From Streptomyces umbrinus (GTDB taxonomy: Bacteria; Actinomycetota; Actinomycetes; Streptomycetales; Streptomycetaceae): 64,000 bases of DNA. Location: contig NZ_JAUSZI010000002.1 of assembly GCF_030817415.1 (NCBI RefSeq), forward strand, positions 10,639,501-10,703,500, in the 5' to 3' direction. Below are positions 16,978 to 25,920 of the stretch, one piece after another. Numbering within the stretch: position 1 is the stretch's first letter; each line of letters starts with the position of its first letter. The notes beneath the pieces were generated by a model. It was not told the origin of the DNA. It saw nothing but the letters and a program-made list of their open reading frames with translations, and made no database searches. A program made the translations under genes and the position numbers.

Positions 16978-17191
16978 GTTTCGGTATTGCCGTCGAGACC
17001 CTCGCATCGACAGGGCGAAAAGGGGTTCAGCAGGGGCGCCTTGGGATCAGACAGGAGCGAACGGGCCGAAAAGGGCCTGCGCCTGTCGTCAACTGCATCA
17101 CCTGACACACGAGATATCCCTGGCCCCGGCACTCTTGGATCGACCTGACGCCCAAAGAGTCACCAAACACTTTCCCCAGGACAAAACACTC
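16113..17191. mobile_element. IS5-family insertion sequence (boundaries inferred)
   Basis: The left end GAGTATTTTGT (16113-16123) and right end ACAAAACACTC (17181-17191) are imperfect inverted repeats with one mismatch in 11. Together they bracket about 1.08 kb containing the transposase. I see no clear target duplication. The 200 bases between the transposase start and the right end are longer than usual, so part of the right side may belong to older insertion debris. Confidence 0.55.
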
Positions 17192-17283
17192 CGTTGGCCT
17201 TCAACCAGGAGAGGGGGCGTCACGGCGGCGCCCGAAGGTCTCGCAGTCCGGTCGGCTGCGGGAGTCTTTGTGTTTGCTGGTTG

Positions 17284-17696
17284 TTGATCCCGCCGTACGC
17301 GGCGCCGAAGATCAGCAGGACCGTGCCGAGTGTCCAGGTGGTGTGGGTGAGGGGTGGCAGTGCGACGCTGAGGGAGAGCAGGATGCCGCAGACGACGGTG
17401 ACGGGGTGGCTGCCGTAGCGGCGGCAGAGCCTGGCGGTGAACATCATCGTGACGACGGCTCCGGCGGAGACGCCGAGGAGGGCGAGTCCCAGTGTGCTGG
17501 CGGAGGCGCCGGTCTGTTCCTTGATGGCGGGAATGCGGACGACCCAGCCGGCGAAGATGAAGCCGTCGAGGGCGAAGAACGTGGTGAGGGCGATACGGAG
17601 CCGGGGGCTGGGCAAGGGCGTCGCCCGGCGCTCGGGGGCTCCGGTGCTCCGACGTTCGGGCGCTCCGGCGCGCTGGGCGTCAGGGCCGCTCAACCC
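17284..17696 (-). pseudogene. MFS transporter, N-terminal fragment
   Basis: Helices 1 to 3 of an MFS protein (ALTTFFALDGFIFAGWVVRI, then PAIKEQTGASASTLGLALLG). The match ends at FGAAYGGIN, where intact relatives continue VAMNS; after that the frame is unrelated (NQQTQRLPQPTGL). The same family appears intact at the right edge of the window (63555), where the segment reads GCLNVAMNAQG. About two thirds of the gene is lost. The break lies about 90 bases from the insertion sequence, which may have caused it. The start is probably TTG 17696, just after the kinase stop. Confidence 0.75.
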
Positions 17697-17710
17697 GACG
17701 ACCTCGGCGC

Positions 17711-19870
17711 TCAGGGAACATCGGCCACCGAGAAGACCCCCGGCCCGCTGACCCCGTACAGCACACCGCCCACCAGAAGCGGCGGCACCGAGTTCGGCGT
17801 CAGTTCCTCGAAGGAGCGGCCCTCGGTGTCGAAGGACGAGGCGGTACGCCCGATCTCCTTGCCGGTGCGTGGATCGAGGGCCAGGACGCTGGTGTCCGGC
17901 ATCGTGACGTACAACCGGCCGTCGTGGAGGGCCGGTTCGCTGAAGACGCGCAGGTCGCGCGAGCTGGTCCAGAGCGGCTTCCCGCGCTTCAGGTCGAGGG
18001 CGAGCAGGGTCTCGTTGCCGTAGTCGAAGATGTACATGGTGTCGCCGCGGACCAGCGGCGGCGCTTCCGGCTCGACGCTCCAGGGGAAGTCGATTCGGCG
18101 GGTCTTCCCGCTGTCGAGCTCCTGGATGAAGAAGGCGGCGGATACCCCGGAGTTGTCGTCCCAGCGGGCGTAGTACGCCGTGTCGTCGTGGACGGTGGCC
18201 AGCCACAGATCGCCCTTGGGTGCCTCGACGTTGCCCAGGGTCCGGCCGGTCCGTGCGTCGAGGCGGGCTATGCCGCCGGAGCCGCCGCGCAGATCGGCGT
18301 ACAACGTCCCCTTGGACCCCTCGTGGAACGGGCTCGCCGACGCGGAAGCCAGCTTGCGCCGCCACAGTTCCTCCCCTGTGCGCGGCTCGTACGCCGCGAA
18401 GCGCGCGGTGTCGGAAGGCCCGAGCTCGTCCAGCCGTACGAGCAGCACCCCGCTCAGGTACGCGAAGTCGCCCACCGGACCGTCCACATGCCACAGCCGC
18501 GCGCCGGTCCTGGCGTCGTAGGCGTCCACTCCCTCGGAACGGTCCGAGCTGTTGACGAACACCACACCCTCGCGGACGACGGGATCGCGCAGCGAGAAAC
18601 CGTCGACCTGCTTCCTGCTCATGGGCTTCGTCCAGTCCACCCGGCCCGTCGCCGAGCTCAGTCGCATGAGGGCGACCTGGGGAGAGGAGCAGAAGACACC
18701 GAGCGCGTCCGGAACACACGTCGGGCCCATGGGCATCGGATCGTCCTCGTCCGGCTCCAGTGCGTTGTGCCAGGGCCGCCAGCCCGCTGGTGCCGAACCA
18801 CGGGGCGACGCCTGCGGGCCGGCCTGGTCGGCCTCGTCGACCGTGCTCGCCGGGTCGTCGTCCAGCACGGTGACCGAAGCAACGCCCGTCATACCGAGGA
18901 GGACCGCGCCGACGAGGGCGGTCCACAGCCATTTCCCACGGCGCTTCCGTTCGGTCGGCTTCGCGCCCGAGGACGGCGACGCCCCTGATTCCGACAGCAC
19001 GGTCACCGGGATCCGGGACGGCTCCTCGTCGGACTCCTCGTCAGCCGGCTCCTCCGGCAGCCCGGTCAGTGCGCCCAGCACCTCGCTCGACGTCGGACGG
19101 TCCGCCGGCTCCTTCGCCAGACAGGACGCGACCAACGGACGCAGTGGCTCCGGCAGCCCGCCCAGCTCGGGTTCGCTGTGCACGGTGTTGTACGCGGCGA
19201 GATAGGCGTTCTCCGCCTCGAAGGGGCTGCGCCCGGTGGCCGCGTACACGAGTACCGCCCCCAGCGAGAACACATCGACGGCGGGGCCGACCTCGCGCGG
19301 GCGGCTGAACTGCTCCGGTGCCATGAACGGCGGCGAGCCCATCACCATGCCCGTCTGGGTGCGGACATCACTGCTGGCCGCACGCGAGATGCCGAAGTCG
19401 ATGACGCGTGCCGCCCCGTCGTCGCCCTCGCCCTCCAGCAGGAGCACATTGCTCGGCTTGAGGTCCCGGTGCACGACCTCCGCGCGGTGGATCTCACGCA
19501 GCGCCTCGGCGAGTTCGGTGCCGAGGCGACGCAGCGCCCGCCAATCCAGCGGACCCGCCTCGGCGACCCGTTCGGCGAGAGTGGGGCCCGGGACGAACGC
19601 GGTTGCCATCCACGGTCGTTCCGCGTCCGGGTCGGCGTCCACGACCGGCGCGGTGAACGCCCCGCTGACCCGGCGCGCGGCCACGATCTCCTGCTGGAAC
19701 CTGGCCCGGAACTCGGCGTTGTCGGCATACCTCGTGTGTACGACCTTGACGGCGACGGCCCGCCCCGAGGCCGACCTGCCGAGATAGACGACGCCCATGC
19801 CGCCGCTCCCGATCCGCGATTCGATCCGGTAGCCGCCGACTGACCGCGGATCGTTCTCGCGCAGGGTCAC
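17711..19870 (-). CDS. Membrane Ser/Thr protein kinase with PQQ-like sensor domain
   Basis: 719 aa. The kinase domain is complete: GSGGMGVVYLG loop (21-31), Lys42, HRDLKPSN with catalytic Asp136, DFG and the APE helix. A basic stretch leads to one transmembrane segment (WLWTALVGAVLLGMTGVASV, about 310-330). The outer part has PQQ/WD40-like repeats (ARTGARLWHV, PRTGEELWRR, DPRTGKEIGRT), so a beta-propeller sensor is likely. Signal and targets are unknown. Confidence 0.93.
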   Translation of the reverse strand: MTLRENDPRSVGGYRIESRIGSGGMGVVYLGRSASGRAVAVKVVHTRYADNAEFRARFQQEIVAARRVSGAFTAPVVDADPDAERPWMATAFVPGPTLAERVAEAGPLDWRALRRLGTELAEALREIHRAEVVHRDLKPSNVLLLEGEGDDGAARVIDFGISRAASSDVRTQTGMVMGSPPFMAPEQFSRPREVGPAVDVFSLGAVLVYAATGRSPFEAENAYLAAYNTVHSEPELGGLPEPLRPLVASCLAKEPADRPTSSEVLGALTGLPEEPADEESDEEPSRIPVTVLSESGASPSSGAKPTERKRRGKWLWTALVGAVLLGMTGVASVTVLDDDPASTVDEADQAGPQASPRGSAPAGWRPWHNALEPDEDDPMPMGPTCVPDALGVFCSSPQVALMRLSSATGRVDWTKPMSRKQVDGFSLRDPVVREGVVFVNSSDRSEGVDAYDARTGARLWHVDGPVGDFAYLSGVLLVRLDELGPSDTARFAAYEPRTGEELWRRKLASASASPFHEGSKGTLYADLRGGSGGIARLDARTGRTLGNVEAPKGDLWLATVHDDTAYYARWDDNSGVSAAFFIQELDSGKTRRIDFPWSVEPEAPPLVRGDTMYIFDYGNETLLALDLKRGKPLWTSSRDLRVFSEPALHDGRLYVTMPDTSVLALDPRTGKEIGRTASSFDTEGRSFEELTPNSVPPLLVGGVLYGVSGPGVFSVADVP

Positions 19871-19991
19871 CGTGTCTCCTTCACCAATGCACGCCTGGGT
19901 GGTTCCGGCCCGGGTCTTCCTGACAGGGACCCTTCACTCTAGTGCCCGGTCGCCCGGGCTCATCCGGTGAACGCAAACGCGTGCCTACGGT

Positions 19992-20795
19992 TCAGGCTCG
20001 CGCGCCGCCGTCGACCCGCAGGACCGTGCCGGTCACGAACGAGGAGCGGTCGCTGAGGAGCCAGGCGGCGGCCTGGGCGATCTCGTCGGGGTCGGCCGCG
20101 CGGCGCAGAGGTGTGTGCGCCCGGAGCCGCTCCTGGAGGCCGGGTGATTCCTCTTCCCAGGTACGGATCATCTCGGTCAGCGTGTTGCCGGGGGCGATGG
20201 CGTTGACGCGGATGCCTTCCGGGCCGTACGTGATGGCGGCCGACTCGGTGAGGCTGTTGACCGCTCGCTTCATCGCACCGTACGCGGGCAGTTCGGGGTT
20301 GCCCATCAGGCTGCCGACGGACGAGTTGTTGACGATGGCCCCCGTCCCGGCGGTGGCCCGGATGGCGGCGACCTCGGCGACCATGGCCAGCCACGGGCCC
20401 TTGAGGTTCACGGCGTAGACGTGGTCGAAGTCGGCCTCGGTTACCTGGTCCATCGGGCCGGGCGGCACGAACGTACCGCCGTTGTTGAAGGCGATGTCGA
20501 GACGGCCGTACAGGTCCACGGCGCGGTCCACGGCGGCGCGTACGGCGTCCGGGTCGGCGAGATCGCACACCACGTGGTCCGCGATGCCGCCCGCCGCCCT
20601 GACCTCCTCGGTCACCGCCTTCAGCTGGGCCTCCGTCCGGGCCGCGAGCAGTACCCGGGCGCCCTCTCGGGCGAACAGCCGCGCGGCGGCCGCGCCGATC
20701 CCGCGACCGGCGCCCGTGATGAAGGCGACCTTGCCGTCCAGCAGGCCAAAGGTGGCAGGGGCGGCGGATGTGCCGGTGGTTCGTGTGTTGTCCAT
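19992..20795 (-). CDS. SDR-family oxidoreductase
   Basis: 267 aa classical short-chain dehydrogenase. The cofactor loop TGAGRGIG is at 27-34, NNG at 104-106, Ser158/159, and the catalytic Tyr172-x3-Lys176 (YGAMK). Arg after the glycine loop suggests NADP(H). ATG 20795 is chosen; upstream in-frame codons overlap the regulatory palindrome. It is divergent from an XRE-family regulator, an arrangement common in Streptomyces in which the regulator controls the SDR. Substrate unknown. Confidence 0.9.
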   Translation of the reverse strand: MDNTRTTGTSAAPATFGLLDGKVAFITGAGRGIGAAAARLFAREGARVLLAARTEAQLKAVTEEVRAAGGIADHVVCDLADPDAVRAAVDRAVDLYGRLDIAFNNGGTFVPPGPMDQVTEADFDHVYAVNLKGPWLAMVAEVAAIRATAGTGAIVNNSSVGSLMGNPELPAYGAMKRAVNSLTESAAITYGPEGIRVNAIAPGNTLTEMIRTWEEESPGLQERLRAHTPLRRAADPDEIAQAAAWLLSDRSSFVTGTVLRVDGGARA

Positions 20796-20822
20796 GGCAG
20801 TGAGCCTGCGCCGGTCCGCGGA

Positions 20823-20855
20823 GCCCATCCAGGCACCGGCGGTACCTGGATGGGC
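20823..20855. promoter_or_regulatory. 33-bp near-perfect palindrome between SDR and XRE regulator
   Basis: The outer arms are GCCCATCCAGG and its exact complement, 11 bp each. Inside them lie ACCG and CGGT around a single central base; only one symmetric pair fails. It sits 27 bases upstream of the regulator start and 28 bases upstream of the SDR start, so one dimer pair could repress both. Confidence 0.7.
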
Positions 20856-20881
20856 CCACGCCACCCGCGCACACTGGGGGT

Positions 20882-21733
20882 GTGGACAGACAAGAACTGG
20901 CGGCCTTCCTGCGCAGCAGGCGCGAGCGGATCACCCCCGCCGACGTGGGGCTGCCCGCCGGGCCGCGCCGCCGCACGCCGGGACTGCGCCGCGAGGAGGT
21001 CGCGCAGCTGGCGTTCATCTCGACCGAGTACTACACGCGCCTGGAGCAGTCCCGCGGCCCGCGCCCGTCGCGCGAGGTGCTGGCCGGGCTGGCCCGGGCC
21101 CTGCGCCTGTCGGACGCCGAGCGCGACCACCTCCACCACCTCGCCGGCGCACCGCCCGGCCCGCCGCCCGGGCCCTCGCGCGAGGTGCGGCAGAGCATCC
21201 TCGACCTGCTGAGCCGGCTGCCGCAGGCCGCCGCCATCGTGACGTCCGCGACGTTCGAGGTGATCGCCTGGAACGATCTGGCGGCCGCCCTCATGGAGGA
21301 CTTCTCCGCCCTTCCGCGGCGCGACCGCAACCTCGTACGCCGTGTCTTCCTCGGGCCGCACCCGCAGGGGCGGCGGCTGTACGGAGTGTCGGACGCGGAC
21401 GCGTTCGCCCGCAACGCGACGCAACGGCTGCGCGCCACCGCCGCCCGCTATCCCGACGACCCCGAGGTGACCGGGCTGGTGGGTGAACTACTCGCCGGAA
21501 GCGAGCACTTCAGCCGGCTGTGGGCCTCCCACGACGTGAGCGCCGAGCCCACCCTGTGCAAGACCTTCCAGCACCCATTGGTCGGCCCGGTCACCGTCAA
21601 CTGCGACGCCCTCGACATCACCGACCGGGACCAGCAGGTCGTGATCTACACCGCCGCCCCCGGCTCACCGTCCGAGGAGGCACTGCGACTGCTGTCGGTC
21701 ATCGGCACGCAGAGCATGGACGTGGGGCGCTGA
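20882..21733 (+). CDS. XRE-family regulator with MmyB-like ligand domain
   Basis: 283 aa. The N-terminal helix-turn-helix has the family signature RRRTPGLRREEVAQLAFIST followed by YYTRLEQSRGPRPS (about 29-60). The rest is a PAS-like MmyB domain (about 100-275) that binds a small ligand, probably a fatty acid, in solved relatives. These regulators typically repress a divergent SDR. GTG 20882 is the first codon after the palindrome. Confidence 0.9.
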   Translation: MDRQELAAFLRSRRERITPADVGLPAGPRRRTPGLRREEVAQLAFISTEYYTRLEQSRGPRPSREVLAGLARALRLSDAERDHLHHLAGAPPGPPPGPSREVRQSILDLLSRLPQAAAIVTSATFEVIAWNDLAAALMEDFSALPRRDRNLVRRVFLGPHPQGRRLYGVSDADAFARNATQRLRATAARYPDDPEVTGLVGELLAGSEHFSRLWASHDVSAEPTLCKTFQHPLVGPVTVNCDALDITDRDQQVVIYTAAPGSPSEEALRLLSVIGTQSMDVGR

Positions 21734-21779
21734 GGCGGGCCGGGCCGGTACGTGGTCCGGGTGGGCGGTCCGGCGGCCC

Positions 21780-23759
21780 TCAGACCCGCGTATACGTGAG
21801 CCGCCGCCCGTCGGCCAGTTCGCGTACGAGTGTGTCGCCCTCGGTGCGCAGGGTGGAGGAGCCGCCGCGGAGGCAGGGGCCGGAGGAGGCGGTCCGGTCG
21901 ATCGCCGGTGGGGCGAAGCGTGCCGGATCGTTCGTGTCGCCCACGGAGACCAGGTTCATGTCGGCCTCGCAGTGTTCGCCGCCGCCGTTCGAGACCAGAG
22001 TGGCGGCCGGGCTGCCCACCGGCGACCGGTCGATGGTCATGCGCTGGGTGCCGCCGTTGGCGAGGGAACGCTGCCAGGTGCCGAGCAGTTCTTCGGGCAG
22101 CTTCTCCGGGCCCTTGATCCTGTGCAGTTCGGCGCTGCGCCCCGCCGCTTCCCAGCGGAGGGAGTCACCGCCGGACCGGGAGAGGACATGCTCGCCGAGG
22201 GCCGAACAGGAGCCCGGGGGGACGCTGTTGACGACCTTGGTGTCCAGCCGTAGAGACGTACCGCCGCCGGACGGCTTGGCGGCGAGTTTGCCGTCGCTCT
22301 TGCACTCGTACTCCTTGCCGAGGCTGATGCTGGTGGCGACGACCTCGCCCACCTGCCCCGACGAGACGACGAACCGGCGGTACTGATCGGTGGGCTTCCC
22401 GTCCCGCTCGACCTCGCCCGCCCAGATGCCCACGAACGCCTCGGGCACGTCGGACGTCACGCCGCCGCTGTCATTGGAGCCGGATTCCGAGCCCCCGTCG
22501 GGCAGCGGGAGATCGGCAGCCCACGCGGCGTACGCGCCTCCTGCCACCACGGCGGCCGCCGCCAGCGCGAGCGCGGCCCGTCGGCCCCTGCCCGTCGGGC
22601 GAGGGCGCGGCGAAGGAGTCGACTCCGTGTGCCTGTGGTCCGGCCTCGGCACGACCTGGGTTCCCCACTCCGACCGTTCCGACTGCTCCGACGCGGGAGG
22701 TTCCTCCCAGGTGACGAGCGAGGCGGCGGTCGAAGTCGCGGACAAAGGCGCCGGCGCGGCCGGTGCGGGCGACGACACGACGGTGGCCGGTGCGGGCGCT
22801 GCCATCGCGCTCGCATGCGGCGGAGTGTCCGTGTCGAGCAACTGGACGGCGCTGCGCCCCAGTTCGGCGATGATCTGGGCAGGCAGCCACGGCGGGGACG
22901 AGGCGCCGGTTGCCACCGGTCGCATCCGTTCGACCACCTGCTGCGGAGTCGGCCTGGCCGCCGGGTCCTTGGCGAGGCAGTCGGCGATGAGTCCCCGTAC
23001 CGGCTCCTCGATCCCCGTCAGGTCCGGCTCCTCCTGCGCGATACGGAACATCACGGCGTGGACCCCGCCGGAACCGCCACCGCCGAACGGCGTCTGCCCG
23101 GTCGCCGCATACGCCAGGACCGTACCCATGCAGAAGACGTCGGAGGCCGGGCCCACCGGCTCGTCCCTGAGCTGCTCGGGCGACATGAAGCGGGGTGAGC
23201 CGACCAGCACGCCCGAGCTGGTCGGGGTCGAACCGGGTACCGCGTCCAGCGCCCGCGCGATGCCGAAGTCGATGACCCGGGGGCCGTCGATGGTGATCAG
23301 GACGTTGGAGGGCTTGAGGTCCCGGTGGACCAGTCCCGCGCCGTGAATGTCGAGCAGGGCGCAGGCGAGTCCATGGGCGAGGGTGCGTACGGAAGGGGCG
23401 GGCAGCGGGCCGTGTCCGTGGGGCGAGACGATGTGTTCGAGCGAGGGACCCGCGATGTAGCCGGTGGCCACCCACGGCGTTTCGGCCTCGGTGTCCGCGT
23501 CGAGGACCGGCGCCGTCCAGCGGTCGCTCACCCTGCGCGCCGCCGCCACCTCCAGCCGGAAGCGCTCGCGGAACTCGGGTTCGGCGGCCAGCTCCGGCTT
23601 GATGAGCTTGACCGCGACCGTGCGCCCGCCCTCCGAACGCGCCAGACAGACGCGGCCCATGCCGCCCGCGCCGAGGGTTCTGAGCAGTCGGTACCGGCCG
23701 ATTCTGTCGCCAACCCCACCGGAGGTGGCATCGAAGTCGTCTGTCGACGGCTTCGTCAT
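21780..23759 (-). CDS. Membrane Ser/Thr protein kinase with uncharacterised outer domain
   Basis: 659 aa from ATG 23759. The kinase domain is complete (GAGGMGRV loop, Lys51, HRDLKPSN with Asp147). A Pro/Ala-rich linker (about 290-400) leads to one transmembrane segment (RAALALAAAAVVAGGAYAAW). The outer part of about 230 residues has two similar lobes, each with FVGIWAGEV- or LLGTWQRSL-type starts and paired Cys. It is not PASTA or PQQ. This is a lipocalin-like 'G-x-W' pattern; I cannot name the domain. Unrelated in its sensor to the kinase at 17711. Confidence 0.92.
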   Translation of the reverse strand: MTKPSTDDFDATSGGVGDRIGRYRLLRTLGAGGMGRVCLARSEGGRTVAVKLIKPELAAEPEFRERFRLEVAAARRVSDRWTAPVLDADTEAETPWVATGYIAGPSLEHIVSPHGHGPLPAPSVRTLAHGLACALLDIHGAGLVHRDLKPSNVLITIDGPRVIDFGIARALDAVPGSTPTSSGVLVGSPRFMSPEQLRDEPVGPASDVFCMGTVLAYAATGQTPFGGGGSGGVHAVMFRIAQEEPDLTGIEEPVRGLIADCLAKDPAARPTPQQVVERMRPVATGASSPPWLPAQIIAELGRSAVQLLDTDTPPHASAMAAPAPATVVSSPAPAAPAPLSATSTAASLVTWEEPPASEQSERSEWGTQVVPRPDHRHTESTPSPRPRPTGRGRRAALALAAAAVVAGGAYAAWAADLPLPDGGSESGSNDSGGVTSDVPEAFVGIWAGEVERDGKPTDQYRRFVVSSGQVGEVVATSISLGKEYECKSDGKLAAKPSGGGTSLRLDTKVVNSVPPGSCSALGEHVLSRSGGDSLRWEAAGRSAELHRIKGPEKLPEELLGTWQRSLANGGTQRMTIDRSPVGSPAATLVSNGGGEHCEADMNLVSVGDTNDPARFAPPAIDRTASSGPCLRGGSSTLRTEGDTLVRELADGRRLTYTRV

Positions 23760-23971
23760 CTGACTGTCTCCCCTCGGTCGGCACTTCGGCCCCACTCACC
23801 GCCACGAAGGGTCACGAGCCGGTGGTCCACGAGCTTCCGCTTGATGTGAACAGAGGCTACCCGGCTTCGAGTTGCAGGTGGTGCGACGTCCGCGGGCTCT
23901 TCCTCCGACCGAACACGCATACTCCTTCGGTCGTCGTGGCCGGTGGACGACACGTGAGGATCACGCACCGG

Positions 23972-24922
23972 TCAGGTGCGCCGCGTGACGATGCTGAGGG
24001 AGTTGGCGGCGACGACGGCCCCGATGCTCGCCCACTCCGTCGGGCCCAGGTTCTGGCCGAGGCCGATCCAGCCGACCACGGCGGCGAGGACGGGGTTGAC
24101 GCTCATGAAGAGCCCGAAGGCCTGGGCGGGTACGCGGCGCAGGGTGAACATGTCCGCGAGGTACGGCACCGCCGAGGCGAGCACCCCGGCGGCGACGGCG
24201 TAACCGACGGCCTCGGCGGTCGGCGGGTGCCGGAGCACCAGGACGACGCCGACCGGCAGGAACATCAGAGCGGAGACTCCCGACGCGGCGGCCGAACCCT
24301 GTGCACCGGGGACGCGTTGGCCGACGGTCCGGTTGAGGAGGATGTACGACGCCCAGCAGGCGGCGGCGAGCAGGCCCAGGGCCATCCCGGCATAGTCGGT
24401 CGAGGGCTGGGGGCGCATCAGCGTCACCACGCCGGCGGCGGCGACCACCGCGGCGAGGATGTCCACGCGGCGGCGCGCGGCAGTGAGGGCGATGGCGAGC
24501 GGGCCCAGGAACTCCAAGGTCACCGCCAGTCCCAGGCCGATGCGGTCGATGGCGCTGTAGAGGGACAGGTTCATCGTCCCGAACACCAGGGCCAGCATCA
24601 GCACCGGCCGCCACTGCCACCAGGTGAACGACCGCAGCTGCGGCCGGCCGACGGTCAGCAGGACGACCGCGGCGACGTACTGGCGGACCGCGACGACCCC
24701 GGCCGGACCGAGCACGGGGAACGCGAGGGACCCGATCGCGGCGCCGGTCTGCGTGGACAGACCACTGCCGATCATCGTGGCCACACCGGCGAGCCGCTGT
24801 GACGGTCCGGTCGGCCGCGGATCCGGAAGACCCTGGGCCGCCCGGCGCGCGGGTGCCGCGGGGCGGGGCGCGACTGTGGGGCGTACGGAGGCGGTGGTGC
24901 CCGGTGTGGGTGCGGCTCGCAT
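23972..24922 (-). CDS. EamA-family exporter (RhtA-like)
   Basis: 316 aa with about ten transmembrane segments in two homologous EamA halves (GAAIGSLAFPVLGPAGVVAV in the first, YILLNRTVGQRVPG at the start of the second). The closest named relative is the threonine/homoserine exporter RhtA. A Pro/Ala/Arg-rich N-terminal tail of about 45 residues precedes the first helix, so a later start is possible. It is divergent from a LysR-type regulator, which probably controls it. Confidence 0.88.
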   Translation of the reverse strand: MRAAPTPGTTASVRPTVAPRPAAPARRAAQGLPDPRPTGPSQRLAGVATMIGSGLSTQTGAAIGSLAFPVLGPAGVVAVRQYVAAVVLLTVGRPQLRSFTWWQWRPVLMLALVFGTMNLSLYSAIDRIGLGLAVTLEFLGPLAIALTAARRRVDILAAVVAAAGVVTLMRPQPSTDYAGMALGLLAAACWASYILLNRTVGQRVPGAQGSAAASGVSALMFLPVGVVLVLRHPPTAEAVGYAVAAGVLASAVPYLADMFTLRRVPAQAFGLFMSVNPVLAAVVGWIGLGQNLGPTEWASIGAVVAANSLSIVTRRT

Positions 24923-24990
24923 GCTTCGATCGTGTGACTTGGCAGCTCTTGCGCAAAATGCACCCAGCGATAAATCTATACGCTTCAGTC

Positions 24991-25848
24991 ATGGATGTGG
25001 AGCTACGGCAGTTGCGTTGTCTCGTCGCGATCGTCGACGAGGGTACCTTCACCGACGCGGCCATCGCGCTCGGCGTCTCCCAGGCGGCCGTGTCCCGGAC
25101 CCTGGCCTCGCTCGAACGAGCCCTGGGCGTACGGCTGTTGCGCCGCACCTCGCGCGAGGTGGCGCCGACCCCGGCGGGACTGCGCGTGGTGGCGCACGCC
25201 CGGCGGGTGCTCGCTGAGGTGACCGATCTGGTCCAGGAGGCCAGGTCGGGTCATACGCGTCTGCGGATCGGGTACGCCTGGTCGGCGCTCGGCCGCCACA
25301 CGTCGGCCTTTCAGCGTCGCTGGGCCAAGGCGCAACCGGAGACGGACCTGCGGCTGGTCCGCGTCAACTCCGCCACCGCCGGTCTGGCGGAAGGCGCCTG
25401 CGAACTCGCGGTCGTGCGCAGGCCGTTGGAGGAGGACCGGCGGTTCGACTCCGCCATCGTCGGGCTCGAACGGCGTCTGTGCGCCCTGGCCGCCGACGAC
25501 GCCCTGGCCGGGCGCCGCTCGGTCCGGCTCGCCGACCTCGGCGGGCGCACCCTGCTGGTCGACCGTCGCACCGGCACCACGACCGCCGAACTCTGGCCGC
25601 CGGACGCCCGCCCGGAGACCGAGGAGACGTCCGACGTCGACGACTGGCTCACCGTGATCTCCAGCGGCCGCTGCATCGGCCTGACGGCGGAGTCCACCGC
25701 CCACCAGTACCCCCGGCCCGGCATCGTCTACCGGCCGGTCCGCGACGCGGAACCCATCGCCGTACGCCTCGCCTGGTGGCGGGACGACCCGCACCCCGCC
25801 ACCCAGGCGGCGATCGAACTGCTCACGGCTCTCTACCGCAACGGCTGA
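24991..25848 (+). CDS. LysR-type regulator
   Basis: 285 aa from ATG 24991. The N-terminal winged helix is typical (MDVELRQLRCLVAIVDEGTF, then DAAIALGVSQAAVSRTLASLE), followed by a periplasmic-binding-protein-like effector domain. The 68-base gap to the divergent EamA gene contains TTGCGCAA (24949-24956) and AT-rich TAAATCTATA, a likely promoter with operator. It probably activates or represses the exporter in response to an amino-acid-like ligand. Confidence 0.9.
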   Translation: MDVELRQLRCLVAIVDEGTFTDAAIALGVSQAAVSRTLASLERALGVRLLRRTSREVAPTPAGLRVVAHARRVLAEVTDLVQEARSGHTRLRIGYAWSALGRHTSAFQRRWAKAQPETDLRLVRVNSATAGLAEGACELAVVRRPLEEDRRFDSAIVGLERRLCALAADDALAGRRSVRLADLGGRTLLVDRRTGTTTAELWPPDARPETEETSDVDDWLTVISSGRCIGLTAESTAHQYPRPGIVYRPVRDAEPIAVRLAWWRDDPHPATQAAIELLTALYRNG

Positions 25849-25865
25849 CCGGCTTCAGCCAGTTG

Positions 25866-25910
25866 GTTCTATGCGGAACAGTTCTACGCGGAACGGTTCT
25901 ACGTCGAACG
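25866..25910. repeat. Three tandem 15-bp repeats, each a GTTC/GAAC dyad
   Basis: The units are GTTCTATGCGGAACA, GTTCTACGCGGAACG and GTTCTACGTCGAACG. Each unit is itself an inverted repeat (GTTC, six bases, GAAC). The array fills most of the 72-base gap between the convergent LysR and permease genes. Confidence 0.8.
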
Positions 25911-25920
25911 TCGGTCCGAT

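Noticed and set aside
24799..24990. N-terminal extension of the LysR regulator
   Set aside because: It overlaps the divergent EamA gene and lacks homology; the winged helix begins right after ATG 24991.
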